A stretch of 64,000 nt of DNA. Source: Rhodeus uyekii. Lineage: Eukaryota > Chordata > Actinopteri > Cypriniformes > Acheilognathidae. The stretch covers positions 2,445,501-2,509,500 of the forward strand of contig JAWRVZ010000025.1 of assembly GCA_037043235.1 (NCBI GenBank), read 5' to 3'. A model generated the notes under the pieces. It was not told the origin of the DNA. It ran no database searches and was given only the letters and a program-made list of their open reading frames with translations. A program made the translations under genes and the position numbers. Of the stretch, positions 34,791 to 49,357 are shown piece by piece. Position 1 is the stretch's first letter, and each line of letters begins with the position of its first letter.

Positions 34791-36317
34791 CAATTTTAAC
34801 TATGCTTTGTAAGCTTAAGATTATTTTGTAATATGCTGCAGGCATTCTTTATGTCTTTATTTCTGTACTAAAATTAAGCAAAACAAAAGGACAAATGTTT
34901 ACTTTCACAAGACATCATGTATTTGGAATGATACAGCAGGAATCTCTTAAGTGAGAACAAAAAATGTTTAAAGTGTACTGGCTTCCATATGTTGTCCAAC
35001 CACTAATGTTATCTGGATTTCTAATTTTTAGTTTCTCTCTACACTGCATTCGATGTATCCTTGATATCAGACACACATCCAGATCTGTTTCCTGTACTTC
35101 CATTCAGAGTATTTGAATTAAACCTCAACAGTTGAAGATGATGTACTAAGAGAACATAAGGACCTAAGATTGTTTAAGAAAACATATTGAGAAATGGCCT
35201 GAATTTATCCAGTCACATAGTTCCTGGATGAATCAGTATTTTAGAATGATTTTAATTAATGATTAAACAACTCTCACATAGAGTCTTCTCTCATTCCTGA
35301 ATAAACCAGTATTTTAGTGAATTAATTTTTTTCCTGAATAAATCGATGACTTACTGAACAACAGTGGCTATGTTCGAAATCATCCCTCTACCCTCATTCA
35401 CTATTCCCTACATTAGTCCACTAATATAGTTTACTTGAAGAAGTGAATGAAAATGAGTGAGTGAATTCGGACACTGAGTGTCCCAGAAGGGCTGCACCTT
35501 TTTGCATAGTTTGTCCTTTCTGTTTAAAAATAATTTGATACTTAACTTACTCAAAGTTCCAGTATTATTCAAAGTATTAATGAATGAAAGGATATATGAT
35601 TCAGTTGCAGGCACAACTTCTGGTCATATGTGAAACTTAATTTTGACACTCAACTCTCACATTGCATCATAGGTAATCTCTAGCTGTTGAGCATACTTCG
35701 GTTCTACACTCATTATTGCCCTATGTTGTGAGATTGAATAAGAGCACTAACGTCCACAATTGTTTTAGACACCACTGCATTTGGCTGTCCTCTCAAAATA
35801 GTGACCTATTTAAGAGTATTGTGGGCAATTTCGAAAAACTTCAATCACTTGTTTAGATTTTGAATTAATCAGCATGTCTGAATAAATCAGTAGAACAAAT
35901 GATTTACTCTTTGAATTATAAATAGAATATTATGATCCATGATATACTATGTCTGCCATATCTGTGAATTCAAATTCAACAAGTCATTTGTTTAGTTCTT
36001 AAATTAATATGTTTGAAACAATTATTTGCATGACAGATTCATTGACTCATACAGACAGTTTAGTTTAATTCCTTAATGAACTTGCATATTTCCTTGAAAA
36101 AATTAAGTGAATTATTCAATGGATAGAAAGAAAGAAGAAATATAAGTATGCATGCAAGATTCTTCCAGGTCTGAAAAACAAAATAAAGCTCAGTGTCCTT
36201 AATGCACACAAACAATTTTATTAAGTAAAAACTAACTGAAAAACAAACCCCATTTCATTTAATAAATAAAATATCAGATTATCAGCATTAAAATAATAAA
36301 CTCCTTTCATTATATCA
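34791..36317. other. AT-rich sequence with a possible MITE at about 35362-35840
   Basis: GGCTATGTTCGAAATCATCC at about 35368 and a loosely mirrored GGGCAATTTCGAAAAACT at about 35823 may be the ends of a degraded MITE with internal ATTCACTATTCCC-type sequence. The rest is unassigned. Confidence 0.3.
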
Positions 36318-36670
36318 CGTTCGTGGTGCGTGTGCAATGCGGAGAATCGACGAGGAAGCACAGAATCAGCTTAATTCTTCTTTATTTGAGACACAACAAA
36401 CAAAAGACTGAAAAACAAACTAAAACGGCACTTAACAGTGCAAAACTCGGAATACCAAAGAAACAGGGAGACCGCCATCCACACACACGGGAAACATCCA
36501 CGTTCAGAGACAAATACATGGGAACACAGGAGGGTATATATTGACAAACACGGGATTAGGAACAGCTGATGAGACTTGGGCAATGATTAGACACAGACGG
36601 GAGCGTGCAAAATCTGGAAGATACATAAAGGAAGCCGGATGTGACAGACGCGACAAGACTGTGACACATT
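36318..36670. repeat. Interspersed repeat, class unresolved (A-rich strand)
   Basis: Carries AACAAACAAAAGACTGAAAA, then ACACACGGGAAACATCCACG, an AGGGTATATATTGACAAACA box and GAACAGCTGATGAG. It is similar in layout to the reverse complement of 5290-5640. It could be an LTR or the end of a DNA element. Confidence 0.35.
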
Positions 36671-38954
36671 TTATACATATCATCTTACATATTTGCCATC
36701 TGTTTGTCTCTTCTGAACCGGTGCAGCTGCTTTCAAGAAGGGAAATTCCAGGATCAAATTTAGATTGTTTGTAGGCTGCAAAGTTATTTCAGTTTCAGAA
36801 CAATGTGCATATTATTGTATGTATGAGTAGAAGAGAAACTAGTGCTCTCTCATCAAATACTTTCTAAATATTTATGACTCACACTTAGATTTACTGAATG
36901 TGAGACTGTGTAAATCATTGTTGTCAGTTTGTCTTTGCAGTTTTCACTGAGGACCGACATAACAATGCTTTGCATCTGGTTTATAGATGTGGTTTATATT
37001 TTAGCTGCAGTAAACGAACACATTTTTCAACTTTGTGCTGATTTGTTACTAAGTGATATTTCCCCCTCTCAGAAGATCAAAGTTAGAAAGCTAATCTGTT
37101 AATCAATGCCAGCATTTCCAAATAGAGCCTTTAACGCCTATTCGAAAAGACCAACAGAGCATACACAAATCCATGTGCTTTAGATCTCTCAACTATTCAT
37201 ATTTTATGGATAATTTTCCTCGGACTATTCACAGCGGGCTTGTTAAACAACCTCTATAAGACTCTCATGATTCAAGCTCATTTTCTGACTCTGTACATAT
37301 TGATTTTGCACATTTTATAATTAGCCTGATGCTGTTTTTCTTTCAGCCTAATGAAATCACATGTGGCAAAATGTAAAGAATGACTTAAGATGCAAAATAT
37401 GGATTATAATGTCAATTTCTCTTACAAATGCAGTTAGTTTATGGTTCTATTACACATTACAAAATCCTGAACACTTTTAAGACATTTACAATCTGGGTGA
37501 TGTGAGGGTATGAAACCTTGAGAGCAACCTGATGTATATGCTTGACTATCTCTCAGAAGTTGTCTGTGATCTACAGGAAATAACAATTCATGTTAATCAT
37601 GGGAAAAGATTATTATAACAAAGCACTTTGATTTCTCCGCTTTTCCACCATGTGACCTGAATAAAACATGTTTGAAACAAGCAGGACCTTTTGTGGGGGT
37701 AAACTAGATTAATTTTTAAATGTTGTAAGATGAGCATTAAATGACTTTGTGATGACAAAATAACGACTTTAGCAATCACTTTTCCTTAAATTACTGGTAC
37801 ATGGTCTCATTATTTGAATTGCATTGCAGGTAAAGTATGTTAGAACTTAGGCAAATCTCCAAAACGCTGCGAAAATCAAGTATTGACTGCAGGTGTGTGT
37901 AGTTGAGTGTAAGTAATATCATGAGTAATTATTAGAGGTTCAAAATGACCTAGTTTCAAGCCTGCAGTCTATAACAAGCATAAAATCCACTGTAATATTC
38001 ACTGTATTCACTGTAATACACTGAAATATTTAAGACATGAAATATTATATGTAAGAACAATGGAAATTTGCGTGCAGTTCTCAGACATTTGATCAGAGCA
38101 GGCCTTTGGAGAAAAAGAGAGGGAAAAAAAGCTTTGGCAGGACTTTGGGTAGCAATAGCCAGACAACCACAGGAAACATAGAAGTAAAAGGATAAAATGA
38201 AAAGCATAATTGTACGACAGGATGCTTTAGTCTCTCCATAAATATTCAGCAGCTCATATAGATGCTTTCCCAGGAGCTACAATCAAAATCTTGCAATTCT
38301 GGATGGAAAATCAAAATATGCATGCAGAATAAAGCATATAATGTGTTTAATTTATTAATGTAAAATAATATTTTGATCAAGAACCTCCATACATCTGGAA
38401 TAGTTTAGTATTCCTTTAGCACATAAGAATAAAGTATGATTTGTAACATTTCCTCCACAATTGTGGAAAAAAAGAAAACGATTTTCATGAAAATACTCTT
38501 CATCTCAGCAGAAACCTAGGTGGATTTCTCAAGGAGAATGCTGTGATAAAACAATTTTGCAACCGTAAAGATAATTTAAATGTTCCATCCGTATAAACTT
38601 TGGATGATGTTCAGTGTATTTTAGAACAAGTTCTCAGAAAACCTCAGGTAGACTATGTTGTTGTCTAGAGGCTAAAAAAATAAATAAAATAAACTAAAAC
38701 AAACACTTTAACACATTTTACTAAACCAAAATTAAAAACTTTTAAAAAGAATGATTTTAATGATTGCTAAAACAAAACAAAAAACTGATAAAATAATGTC
38801 AATTTTGCTATATTTTGATATAATGTCCTACTAGAGTGTGGAAAGAAATTTAACAAATGTTCAAAATTCTCAAATGATCCCAGCATGTTTTGTTCGGTTG
38901 CTCAAAAATACTAAAACTACCTGAATTCAAGAAAAAGTAAGTGTGAATTTATGA
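36671..38954. other. AT-rich unassigned sequence
   Basis: No exon, RNA gene or recognised repeat. Confidence 0.4.
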
Positions 38955-40970
38955 AAAGACTCAACTGTAACCATGGTTCCCTGAAGAGGGAATGCTGCAT
39001 CGATTAACGCTGTGGAAAAACTTTACATTATTGTGTCGTGAAGCACATGTGACATCATACCAATAGTGTGTAGAGATCTCAGAGGTGGGTGATGTCATGA
39101 ACCAGGAAACACAAGTACACAAATACAAGCAGGCCTAACAAATCAGCGATAGCTTCTAAATGGCTAAATTGAGTCTCTGACAGGCATGCAGGAGTTATGG
39201 CAGTGTGACACAGAGTCTCATTCCCTCTTTTTGGTTACAGTCGTAACCAAGACAATCAAGGGAACTCACACTGTGTCAACTAACGCAGTGGGAATGTTAA
39301 TATCCATGCTGTCATGATGACACATTTCTGTCTAGTATGAAATCACAGAGCACTAGGACGATAACACTTGTGCCCCTGGTGTAGAGTTAAAATGCAGGTA
39401 ATTCATGCCAACTTTACGAATGTGTGCTATGAGGATCACCTGCCACATTACAAACATCTTCAAGCAAACACCAGCCAAGAGGCAGTTACACTACAAGTTG
39501 AGTTGGCTCAGTTTGCCAAAGGGGAAGGCAACCCAGCCGACTCATAAGCAAGAGAAATAGCCTTGACTATCCACTTGCAAATCCTCTGCATTATTGTGAG
39601 GGACCCCCTACGAGGAGACCCTAAACAAACTAATAATCTTTCAGATTCAAGCCTGAAGGCAGCTCTGTGGATGTGTGCATCTAGCACCTGAACTGGGTAA
39701 AGCAGATTGTTATTTTCGCTCTACAATGGATCTGGCCACATTACTAGGGACCATAGGGATACAACTTGGTCTAGGTTGGAGAAAAGTTTTCACCATGCCA
39801 AGTGCAAATTCCAAGCATGAACTGGCAACCGACAGACCTTGAAAATGGCATGTTTTTTTTTTTTTTTGAGATATGTGATATTAAGGAAGAACAATTTTTT
39901 AAGACTTGACTGGAACTTGACTGGAACATTTTCAATACAATTGAAGGGAGCAAGGGATATGTCTTGGAGTCCCATGTCCAAATCCCAAGCTGGTACGCTA
40001 GTGACTGTGGGCCTCAGCCTCAAAGTTTTAGGCCTCAGCCTACCTAAGGACATTATACCCAAAGGATTGTGGTAAGCAGTAATGGCCACCACATAAGCCT
40101 TCAAAGTGGACGGGGATAACCCTGTAGTGAATCACTCTAGCCAACCTATCAACAGAGCAGATAACTGAGTCCAGCTGATGACCACTGCATCAAGAAGTGC
40201 CACAATCAAGCCACATCTGACGCAAAGCCCACGACTTCCACAGTTCTAGGTAAGGATGAAGTATTGAGCCCCTGCCTGGGACAAGAGGTCCCTCCTGATT
40301 GGGATCACCCAGGGAGAGCCATCTAGGAGAGACATGAGATCTGAGAACAACAAGTTGTAGTCTGTTCGGACTCAGTGGGGTGATCAGGATGAGACAGACT
40401 TTGTCTCGGCGAACTATCCTAACTATAACTATTAGAGGTACACATTCTATGGTCCCTTTCTCCAACATTGTGGGTAGGACCCATACATTTGGGCCAGCAA
40501 GACTCAAACTAAATAGTGTAACCTTTTTCGACTATGTACAGGACCCAACAAGGTATATTTGGCACTAGCTTGCACACTGCCAGCAATTCTAATAAGGGTA
40601 CCAACCTCTTTAGACTGGCCTCTGGTATTTTCTAAACCACCCCTTCGGTGCCCCAAAAGTGGGTGAGCATTCCAGTCCCACTAAGTTTCCAGGCAGACAG
40701 TAAGATGCTTGCTGGAGACCACTGTGTCCAGACATGCTTGAGGTGGCAGTTGACAAAACGCCTCCCTGAGGACACAGAGGGGAAATGGGCATTTTACTAT
40801 ATGGTGTTGACTACGGTACTTCCTCCTATATGTGACTACCCTTAAAGGTGTGGTGCCTCTGGCGTCAGGACCTCTTCAGTCTGATTTCACATGTGCTTCA
40901 TGACTCAATCACACAGAGCGTTTTCCCGGGGTCAATCAATGCAGCACAAGTTACCTTTGAAAAAGAACTT
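38955..40970 (-). pseudogene. DIRS retrotransposon relic: pol-like sequence, recombinase and 3' end
   Basis: The minus-strand ORF at 40190-40507 contains PNVWVLPTMLEK and DKVCLILITPLSPNRLQL, which I associate with the RT/RNase H C-terminal part of fish DIRS pol. Then 39790-40104 carries the recombinase N-terminal landmarks MKAYVVAITAYHNPLGIMSL and VPAWDL. Next, 39421-39660 reads VQVLDAHIHRAAF, LVCLGSPRRG and WIVKAISLAYESAGLPSP, all in good family order. The terminal RFY part is lost. The 3' end (about 38955-39300) has GTAACCATGGTTCCCTGAAG and a related inverted block. Frameshifts are numerous. The minus-strand order (pol, recombinase, terminus) is as expected for DIRS. Confidence 0.7.
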
Positions 40971-42726
40971 TAGTCTTACTATTTATAAATTTTATATACG
41001 TAGCTGTTTTTTTTATACCCTACAGACTACTGTCTATAGGATATTAAAAAGCAGCCATATGAAATACTGTAACCCAATACTACTATTTCAGCATATTTGA
41101 TGGATGGATATATTTAGCATATATATATTTAACAGTACAATTTCATCTCTACAGCCTTAAATCACCTAGAATTATTTTCTTGCAGACAGAAGTTTATGTG
41201 AATTGAGGGGGGGAAATGCTTGACTAAGGTGCTAACTGAACCAGAACTGATAAATCCATTGCAACTTCCTATTTCTTACAACTATAACAACCCCTAGGTC
41301 CCGAGTCCCCCGGTTTCCTTGAACTGTAAATATTGGTTGTTAAATGCCACAAGCAATTAAGGTATTGCTTATGGTCGAGATACTTCTGAGCTACATTACC
41401 TTATTTGTCTTCCAAGCAAACTAAATTCTCAGCAAGGCAGATTGTTTAATGACCAGTTTTCTTTTGTACCACCACAGCAGTACTACCACTAAACGCAGCA
41501 CATAAAATGAACTAAAATTTTGATCAATTCCGAGTGGGGTTTTTTCCTCAGAGTTTTAAAGAACTAGTTAACTAGTTAACTGATATGTTAATATATAAGT
41601 TATGATTAAAAACACATCTTGTTTAACTATAAACATCAAATATGAACTTGTTGTGCTTCAATTGCATCTCATCAAAGTCTTTTGTATGAAAATGTGTGCT
41701 CCAACGAGTATCCTGAAATTTCACAGCACAATTACAGTACAAATCATTACAGTTTGAGCCTGAATATTACTTAATTAGATGCAGTCTCATAATGTTGGAA
41801 TAATTCAAGTACATGAAAAAAAAAGAAAAAAAAAATCACCAGCTAGTTAATGCATTGAAATACTTCTGTGCTGTATTTAAATTAATCTTATCTTCCAGCT
41901 TGGACATGCCTCCTTTAATTAGACTATTATTTTTTAAATGTATTAATTACATTGCATTTGCAAATGCATTTTACTACTACTACTAATTATAATAATAATA
42001 ATAAATAATACATTCAAAACAATTATGCTTGCGAGAAAAATGAAGCACAGTTCAAACAACATCTTTAAACATCATCTGCTAAAAGCTAGTTCTATTTGCA
42101 AGGATTTAGATATTAAAAATTCATCTGGAATGTGTCTGCTGAGAAGTATTCCAGGCTGAATAATTCCTGTGGTATTGCATACGACCTGCTGGTGAACTTC
42201 TTTAATGGAGATGTTGACTGGTTACATAGTAGAACTTTTCCTGAGATCTGAAAGTAATCAAAAAGCCACCTGGCCACTCTAATAACAAATCCATCCCTAA
42301 ACATATTCTCACCACATCACAGATGACTGAATTGATCGTGTTCTCTAGTCCCGTGAAACATGAGGCTGAATAAATTATCCTGTCATTAGAAAATATAAAT
42401 CATAAATTATATTAATTTCAGTTTATTAAAATTTGCTTGTTTTTGGGCAACACCTAAATTGCAAATAATGGGGGTGTTTATGAAAACTGTTCAAAACAAT
42501 CATTATTTCGATATAATATAATATTATTAAACATTTTATTAATATGTGTATTACATTTTGGTGTGCAATATCAAATAAATATATATTTTAAAATAGAACA
42601 CACCATTTAACTCATTCTCAAAATTAACTCAAAAATGCTGGTGATGACTGGCATTTTTTTTTTTTTGCCAACAGTGTTAACAGTCTTTCAGATTGTGGAT
42701 ATTATTCTATATGCAACAGATTTGAT

Positions 42727-42729
<3 letters not shown>
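40971..42729. other. AT-rich unassigned sequence
   Basis: No gene or named repeat is recognised. Confidence 0.4.

Positions 42730-42769
<40 letters not shown>
42730..42769. repeat. (CT)n microsatellite
   Basis: About 20 uninterrupted CT units. Confidence 0.95.
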
Positions 42770-42771
<2 letters not shown>

Positions 42772-44256
42772 TGTCCCTCCCAGATGACAAACTCCAGAAA
42801 ATTATCTAATCATTCACTCTACCCACTTCTGTTTTCTTCCCACAACCCATCTGCACTCCTAATATTTACCCATGATTCCCACTCCTATTTATCTCACACT
42901 TTTATGCCGCACATTTATATGAACTATGGGTGGAATATGTGATTGATTTTGACTTTGCTTGAGGAAGAAAAAAACAACCATGACCTAAAAGTTCTTTCCT
43001 TGAAAGAGAAACACTCACATCTCAGAAATTGAAATTCAAAACTATTCAAGGTGATGTTTCAAAGAACTAAGTTTTTTTATCCAAACAGTTTTATTCAGAG
43101 ATTCCCAAAAGGAAGAGCAGCTGTTTTAGGAAAAATTGCTTTGCTTTCATTTCCTGATGCGGCATGTCTGCTGAATATACTATAGTTGCATTTAGAATGG
43201 TCTATCATGTCTGACCACCAAACACTTCATCATTTTGGACTTAACTGTGATTAATGTCCCTCTGCTCTGCAGGGTTAAACAACCACAAACACCCAGCATT
43301 TACTAGCCTTCCATATGTTTGCTGACAAGTTCTCAGATATAGCTTAACATTTCATTTTTTGGGGTTCGAGGTTGCATTGCAGCTTAAGAAAGGTTATAGG
43401 GTCAGCTTATTACATTATCATCTGTTAACAATGAATCTTCCCTGACAGAGAGGGTTTATCTGAACAAGCAAAAGCCCATAGATGTGCCTGGGTCTCATTC
43501 AGACATGTGACAAACAGAGACCAATCAAAAGCCAGGAATGCCATGGCCTAATCAGAAGCACATGTCGTGAGCAAAATGCCTTGAGTCGACTCTTGAATGT
43601 ACTAGCAATGATGAGTCTAACATGTGAAGTCAGACATATGTTTATGGATTGACTGCTTGTTTTAAGAGAAATGTTTCATGGTGGAATGTGGAAGTGGAGG
43701 GATTTGTATAGGTTTTTCTAAGCTCTTTTTGATCATCTATTTATGATACCTGAACATCACAGCATTTGCATGCATTTGTCTGAAATGGAATCTTCTCAAA
43801 ACGTCCAAGAACTTTGGCACATGCAAATGAAATCAGTTTACGCATGCATTTATTTTCATTTGTGCTGCTGAAACTTACATATTACATACATACTAGTATA
43901 TATTAAAATGGTTATTTAGCTTAAAGAGATGCAATATAGATTTTTGCCATTTTCAATTAAAAAAGGATCTCAGTAGATGAACATGCTCACTGAGATAAAA
44001 TATAGGGGAAAATCTCTATCAATGACCTTTTTCATTTTGCCTCTTTTTTTAGCAATTGTGTTAAACAGCTATAATTTACATCCTTAAGCAGGTCATTTTA
44101 TGTCTTCTGCTACTAAGTAATTAAACTGTCTTTAAATTTAAGTTTCTTGGGAACCAGAATAATACCAAGATCATTCAGTGCAATATAGACAAATTAAATC
44201 AGTAGAAAAATAGGTTTGTAGACTTTACTGGCTAGATAGATAGATATTTAAATTTA
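42770..44256. other. AT-rich unassigned sequence
   Basis: No exon or repeat family is recognised. GATA units begin near 44230 and flank the SINE fragment. Confidence 0.4.
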
Positions 44257-44333
44257 AGCATTTGGCAGATGCTTTTATCCAAAGCGACTTACATTACATT
44301 CAAGTTACACACGCTTTCCCTGGGATTAGATAG
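44257..44333 (-). repeat. SINE tail fragment within GATA repeats
   Basis: Contains GCAGATGCTTTTATCCAAAG and GCGACTTACATTACATTCAA, the reverse complement of the conserved SINE tail seen at 29311-29463. It is bordered on both sides by short GATA runs. Confidence 0.5.
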
Positions 44334-46559
44334 ATAGATGGATAGATAGATTTTATAACTTACCACAAAAGTGGAAAATAGCAATAAAAATGATTAATAG
44401 ATGTGCCAAGTTTGACTGGCAGTGTAGGTTACACTATATTATTGTAATTGGTCAGAACAAAAACAGTAATAGGTAATAAAAAATAGGTAATATAACTACA
44501 GTGATATAATTTACAGAACCAGAGACAATGTTTAATTTAGCTTATGTTTCTCATAACAGCAAAATAATTCTTTAATCTTGAAACAATATCCACTGGGATA
44601 TTTGCTTGTGTTAAATAGAGTCAAATATCATTTGCCATTTACAAACACACTGAGGCTTTGGTGTCTACAACCCAAGCTCACTGATGCGTAATATATAACT
44701 CTTGGGGAAGGGAGAGGCTTTGACACACTGTTATTATCGGCAGAAGAATTCCAATCCATTGGGAATAACTGATTTTTGGACTGTGTGCTGTAAGTTATTA
44801 TAAATCAATTAGCGAAGCTGTCTTGAGAAACACTCTGCTGCAGAGATGTCAAAGTAAATATCAGAATAATAATAGGAGTGGAATTTCAGAAGGGAAATTG
44901 AGAAAAAAAATCTTAGTAAAGTTGTTAAGATTCTTTTAGATTAAAGGCAAAATGTCATTTTTCTTGAGAATCCCATTAAACAGGCTCTTGTGATCATTGG
45001 TAAGATCATTGGTAAGATTGGTGTCTCACACACACACAAACACACACAGCTGTGAAGGTTGAGGCATTTAATTTAAACGGCATGGCCTTGTGCTGATACC
45101 TCATGGACTTTTACAGACTTCAGGTGAAAACACAGGACTTTGACTTTTTGAGCTGATTAAGAAATTTAGAGGGTCTCTGCTTAGTGTTATGTCAAATATT
45201 CTGACATCTAATAGAACCCTTTCATTTTCATTCAATCAACTAACTGGAGGTTTTAGGTTTTCTGGAGGTCCCAGACGTTGTTCAGACATTATAACATGAG
45301 AATGAAGGAAAACTGGAAGCCACCTGGAAGTGGTTTATTTACATAAGGAAAAATAAATAGAAAGGAAAGAAAAAGACACATTTGAGATTACTGAAACACA
45401 AATTAAAGAACACAGACCCATTCATAATGACTAAAGTGATCTACCAAATAGATCTTAGAGTCTAGTTTAAGACATGCTTTTTTTGTGTTTGTGAACTAAT
45501 GATGCAAATACCAGTAAATTGACATGGGCAAACCTTAGTAAACCACCTTGCATGATTCATTGAAATACTTACCTCCCATAAACTCTGCATCTGAAAGGGA
45601 AACTTTTATGAAAAAAATATGCAGTAAGGTCAGCTGCAAAAATAACCTTATTCACATCTTTTCATTACTAATTTAGTAAATCCTGATGGTAGTTTTTTTT
45701 AAAGCCAAAATAGGGGGATGACAAAGATGTTAGTAAATTGTAAATCTCACAAATGATTGTTCAGATAAAATTAATCTTACTATATACACTGTTTTACTAC
45801 ATTTAAATGATAAATTATATATTTTTTAAATCATATGATATAATCATCAAAAACAACCCTAAATCACAACACAATTTTTGGGTAGAACAAAATCACCATG
45901 CATTCACTAGCAGTGTCAAAAACTTGTTCTTCACAATATTCTATTTTCATCAGTCCATTCCAAACTCTCAAACATACTCCCACTTTATGGAAATAAATTA
46001 TACTTGTACCTATCCATAGCTCATTCTGCGACTTCCTGTGGTGACAAACTCTTTCAGAACAAACTCTGCATCTACTGGAATATCATTATGTTCTTAGTGT
46101 TCTGAAGCCTTCTGGTTGCTTGAGTTATTTAAATGAGATTCAAAAAGATAGATTAAACCTTCAAGTGCCACACTAAAAAGACACAATTTAGAGTATAAGA
46201 GAGTAAATATGAAGGTGTACAGCCATAGCCAGAAGTTGAGAATAACATAAATATTATTTTTCACAAAGTCTGCTGCTTTTTATAATCGCAATTTGAATAT
46301 CCAAAAATTATATGAAGAGTGATCAGATGAATTGTGATTAATTGCAAAGCCCCTCTTTCCCATGAAAAAAGGAACTTAATCCCCCAAAAAACATTTCCTA
46401 AAATGAACATGAAACTGTGTACTGACATCATGGACCAACTGACATCATGTTAGTGATTTTCTTGTTAACACGGGTGCTTGAGATCCCTCTGTAATGCTGA
46501 TAGAGTTGGAATAACAGACTGGAAACGAAAGTAGCGCTTGAAATCATTGTTATTCCTCT
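44334..46559. other. AT-rich unassigned sequence
   Basis: A short CA run lies at about 45027-45050. No exon or RNA gene is recognised. Confidence 0.4.
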
Positions 46560-47425
46560 GTTGACCATGGTTACCTACAAGAAAACACATGCAGTCATAA
46601 TTTCATTAAATAAAAGGGATTCACTGGCAAGGACATTGCTACAAGTAAGATTGCACCTAAATCAACCATGTATCAGATCATCGAGAAATTCAAGAGAGAG
46701 GTACAATTGTTGTAATGCAGGATTCAGAGTGCCCCCCCAAAAAAAGTCCAGCAAGCAACATACACAACCATTTCTAGGGTTTACAAAGAATGGTGTTAAA
46801 AGGGAAAAACATCCAGTACGCGGCAGACCTGTGACAATTTGCACGAGCTCACCAAAATTGGACAGTTGAAGACTGGAAAAATGTTGCCTGGTCTGATGAG
46901 TCTCGATTTCTGTTGAGACATTCAGATGGTAGAGTCAGAATTTGGCGTAAACAGAATGAGAATATGGATCCATCATGCCTTGTTACCACTGTGCAGGCTG
47001 GTGATGGTGGTGTAATGGTGTGGGGGATAGCTTTCTTGGCACACTTTAAACCCTTTAGTGCCAATTTGGCATTGATTAAATGCCACGGCTTACCTGAGCA
47101 TTGTTTCTGATTTTGTCCATCCCTTTATGACCACCATGTACCCATCCTCTGATGGCTACTTCCAGCAGGATAATGCTTCCTGTCACAAAGCTCAAATAAT
47201 TTCAAATTGGTTTCTTGAACATGACATGACATGAACATGATGTGGTGGAATGGGAGCATCATGCCTTGGATGTTCATCCCACGAATCTCCATCAGCTGTA
47301 AGAAGCTATCCTATTTATATGGGTCAACATTTCTAAAGAATGCTTTCAACACCTTGTTGAATCAATGCCACATAGAATTAATTCAGTTCTGAAGGTGGAA
47401 GGGGGTCAAGCACAGTATGGTGTTC
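46560..47425 (+). pseudogene. Tc1-like transposase relic 3
   Basis: ORF 46561-46869 gives the N-terminal helix-turn-helix half, and ORF 46913-47110 the catalytic core. The break lies near 46850-46915, where frames change around EDWKNVAWSDESRFLLRHSD. The first catalytic Asp is preserved in WSDESRF, followed by DGRVRIWR and DGGVMVWG. The second catalytic block (FQQDNASCHKAQ, about 47160-47200) is in another frame. The 3' end reads GTGTTCCTAATAATAATTCA, similar to the ends of this family. At least two frameshifts make it inactive. Confidence 0.75.
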
Positions 47426-47441
47426 CTAATAATAATTCAGA

Positions 47442-47486
<45 letters not shown>

Positions 47487-47511
47487 ATGTATGTATACAT
47501 ACATACATACA
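47442..47511. repeat. Compound (TG)n/(TATG)n/(TACA)n microsatellite
   Basis: TG units pass into TATG and then CATA units. It lies just after the Tc1-like relic. Confidence 0.9.
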
Positions 47512-47861
47512 CTTACGTTCTGGCCTCTGAGTGGAATTCCATTTTAATTTAATGCAAAAGTTTGAAAATACTACATTTTATCTTTTTCCCTTTCAGTTTA
47601 TGTATTAGCTGCTGAATTTGTCAATGTGGCGAACATGACGAGGCTGAGAGCTGTGAGTGATCAGTACGAGGCTGGTGGTGTGATTATGACTCGTTTTGCT
47701 TGCCACAGTCAAATATTATCCAGATTTAGATTAATGCCTAATACATATTTACTGATTGCTTACATACTAAGTTGTTTACATCCTTAAAATATATATTTTG
47801 TTACTTTATATAGTAATTGTCGTAAAATATTTTAGCATTAGAGTGAATAATAAAGATAATT

Positions 47862-47905
<44 letters not shown>

Positions 47906-49357
47906 GCCCTAATCGTTTTTAAAATTTAAACCAGCATCTCTACATTCTCAGAGCTTCTCTCTGGGACAGCAAGCCATTCAAACAATAGTGGAGTGTGAAC
48001 AGACCTGTGTTAGTGGGCCATTGCAGTTCCTGCGTCAGCCTACAGTGGTGCTGCTGAGTAAGGGATTTAACACACACCCACAGTTTCGTCCCCACTTGGC
48101 TATACCGTTTTTTTTTTTCATGCACCAGAACAGTTTTTAAGCATAACCAACAGGGGACCTGAAAAAATGTTATCACTTCGCCTGGGTGTCCCCTGTTCGG
48201 TGTGTAAGGACGCCATGGTCCCCTATTAGATAGGTAGAGAAGTGCGCGTACACACACACACAAACACACACACACACACACACACACACCTTAATTTAGA
48301 TCCTATTTACAAGTAGTTTCTGTCACTGGAAGCTAAAGATAAGGCCTTACATTGAATCGCATAATTTTAGTAAAAGGAAATCATGTCATCTTTTTCCAAC
48401 CACTGTTTTAAGAGCTACTATAATTTGTGTACAATACATGATTATATGCAAGGCTCCTTCAGTTCACCATCAGCCACTGCTAAATATGTAACATGAAATG
48501 AATATTTAGTGACCTTTAGTATGTGATGAATGTAAACTCTTTTGCAGTTCACCATCTCAACTTGATTATACAGCGAATCTTGGAGCCCTGTTCAAAAAAA
48601 AAAAAAAAAAACATGATAAAAGATCAAGGTAAGCACAATATACTTATTGAAATAAAATATTTTAATTGTTGGATCCACACTCTAACTGAATTAAAACACC
48701 GCAGCATCAATTGCTCATCTTAATGTGCCCGAAACATATAACAGATCTGCTACATTTTTAAACCTTACTTTTGCAATTCAGCAGTTTCCTGAAGTCCTAC
48801 AACATATTTCACAGTTCACGTATTATAACACTTAAATTCAATCTAAATTTATAATTAGTCAGTGAAAAAAAAAAAAAAACAGAATCAACGAAAATCCTCT
48901 CTCACTACAAAAATGGAACAGGATAAAGAAAAAAAGAATGATGCAGAAATACACCAGATGACATTCAGTGTCATGATTTATCTTTATATTGGTCTGCAAG
49001 GGGTCACACCTATGCTCTTTTGTGGCACAATTTCAACAAATGTGACATTTGATAATTAAATATGATAATGTAATAGCAAATTAAATTGATCAAATGTGAC
49101 AGTAAAGACATTTATAAATATAGTTAGAAGCAGGGATTAAGATGCCAAGATCACTAACTGCAAAAATGACTAATTTAAAAAGATGTGTAGATTATTTTAG
49201 ACAAAAATCGTTGAAAAGTGATAAATACAGTCACTGGTTATATGTTTTCAAGGAATTTCACTTTTGACTAATAGGTGGAGTCAAAATTATTATAAAATTA
49301 TTATATTATAAAATTTGATGTTCCATAGAGACATTTTAAACTGCATTGGAGTAAAAC
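47512..49357. other. AT-rich sequence with TA and CA microsatellites
   Basis: (TA)n at 47863-47902 and (CA)n at 48249-48290. The stretch at 48050-48245 contains paired GTCCCC/GGGGAC blocks reminiscent of a fish MITE that ends in CA repeats, but its ends are not defined. No gene is recognised. Confidence 0.45.
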
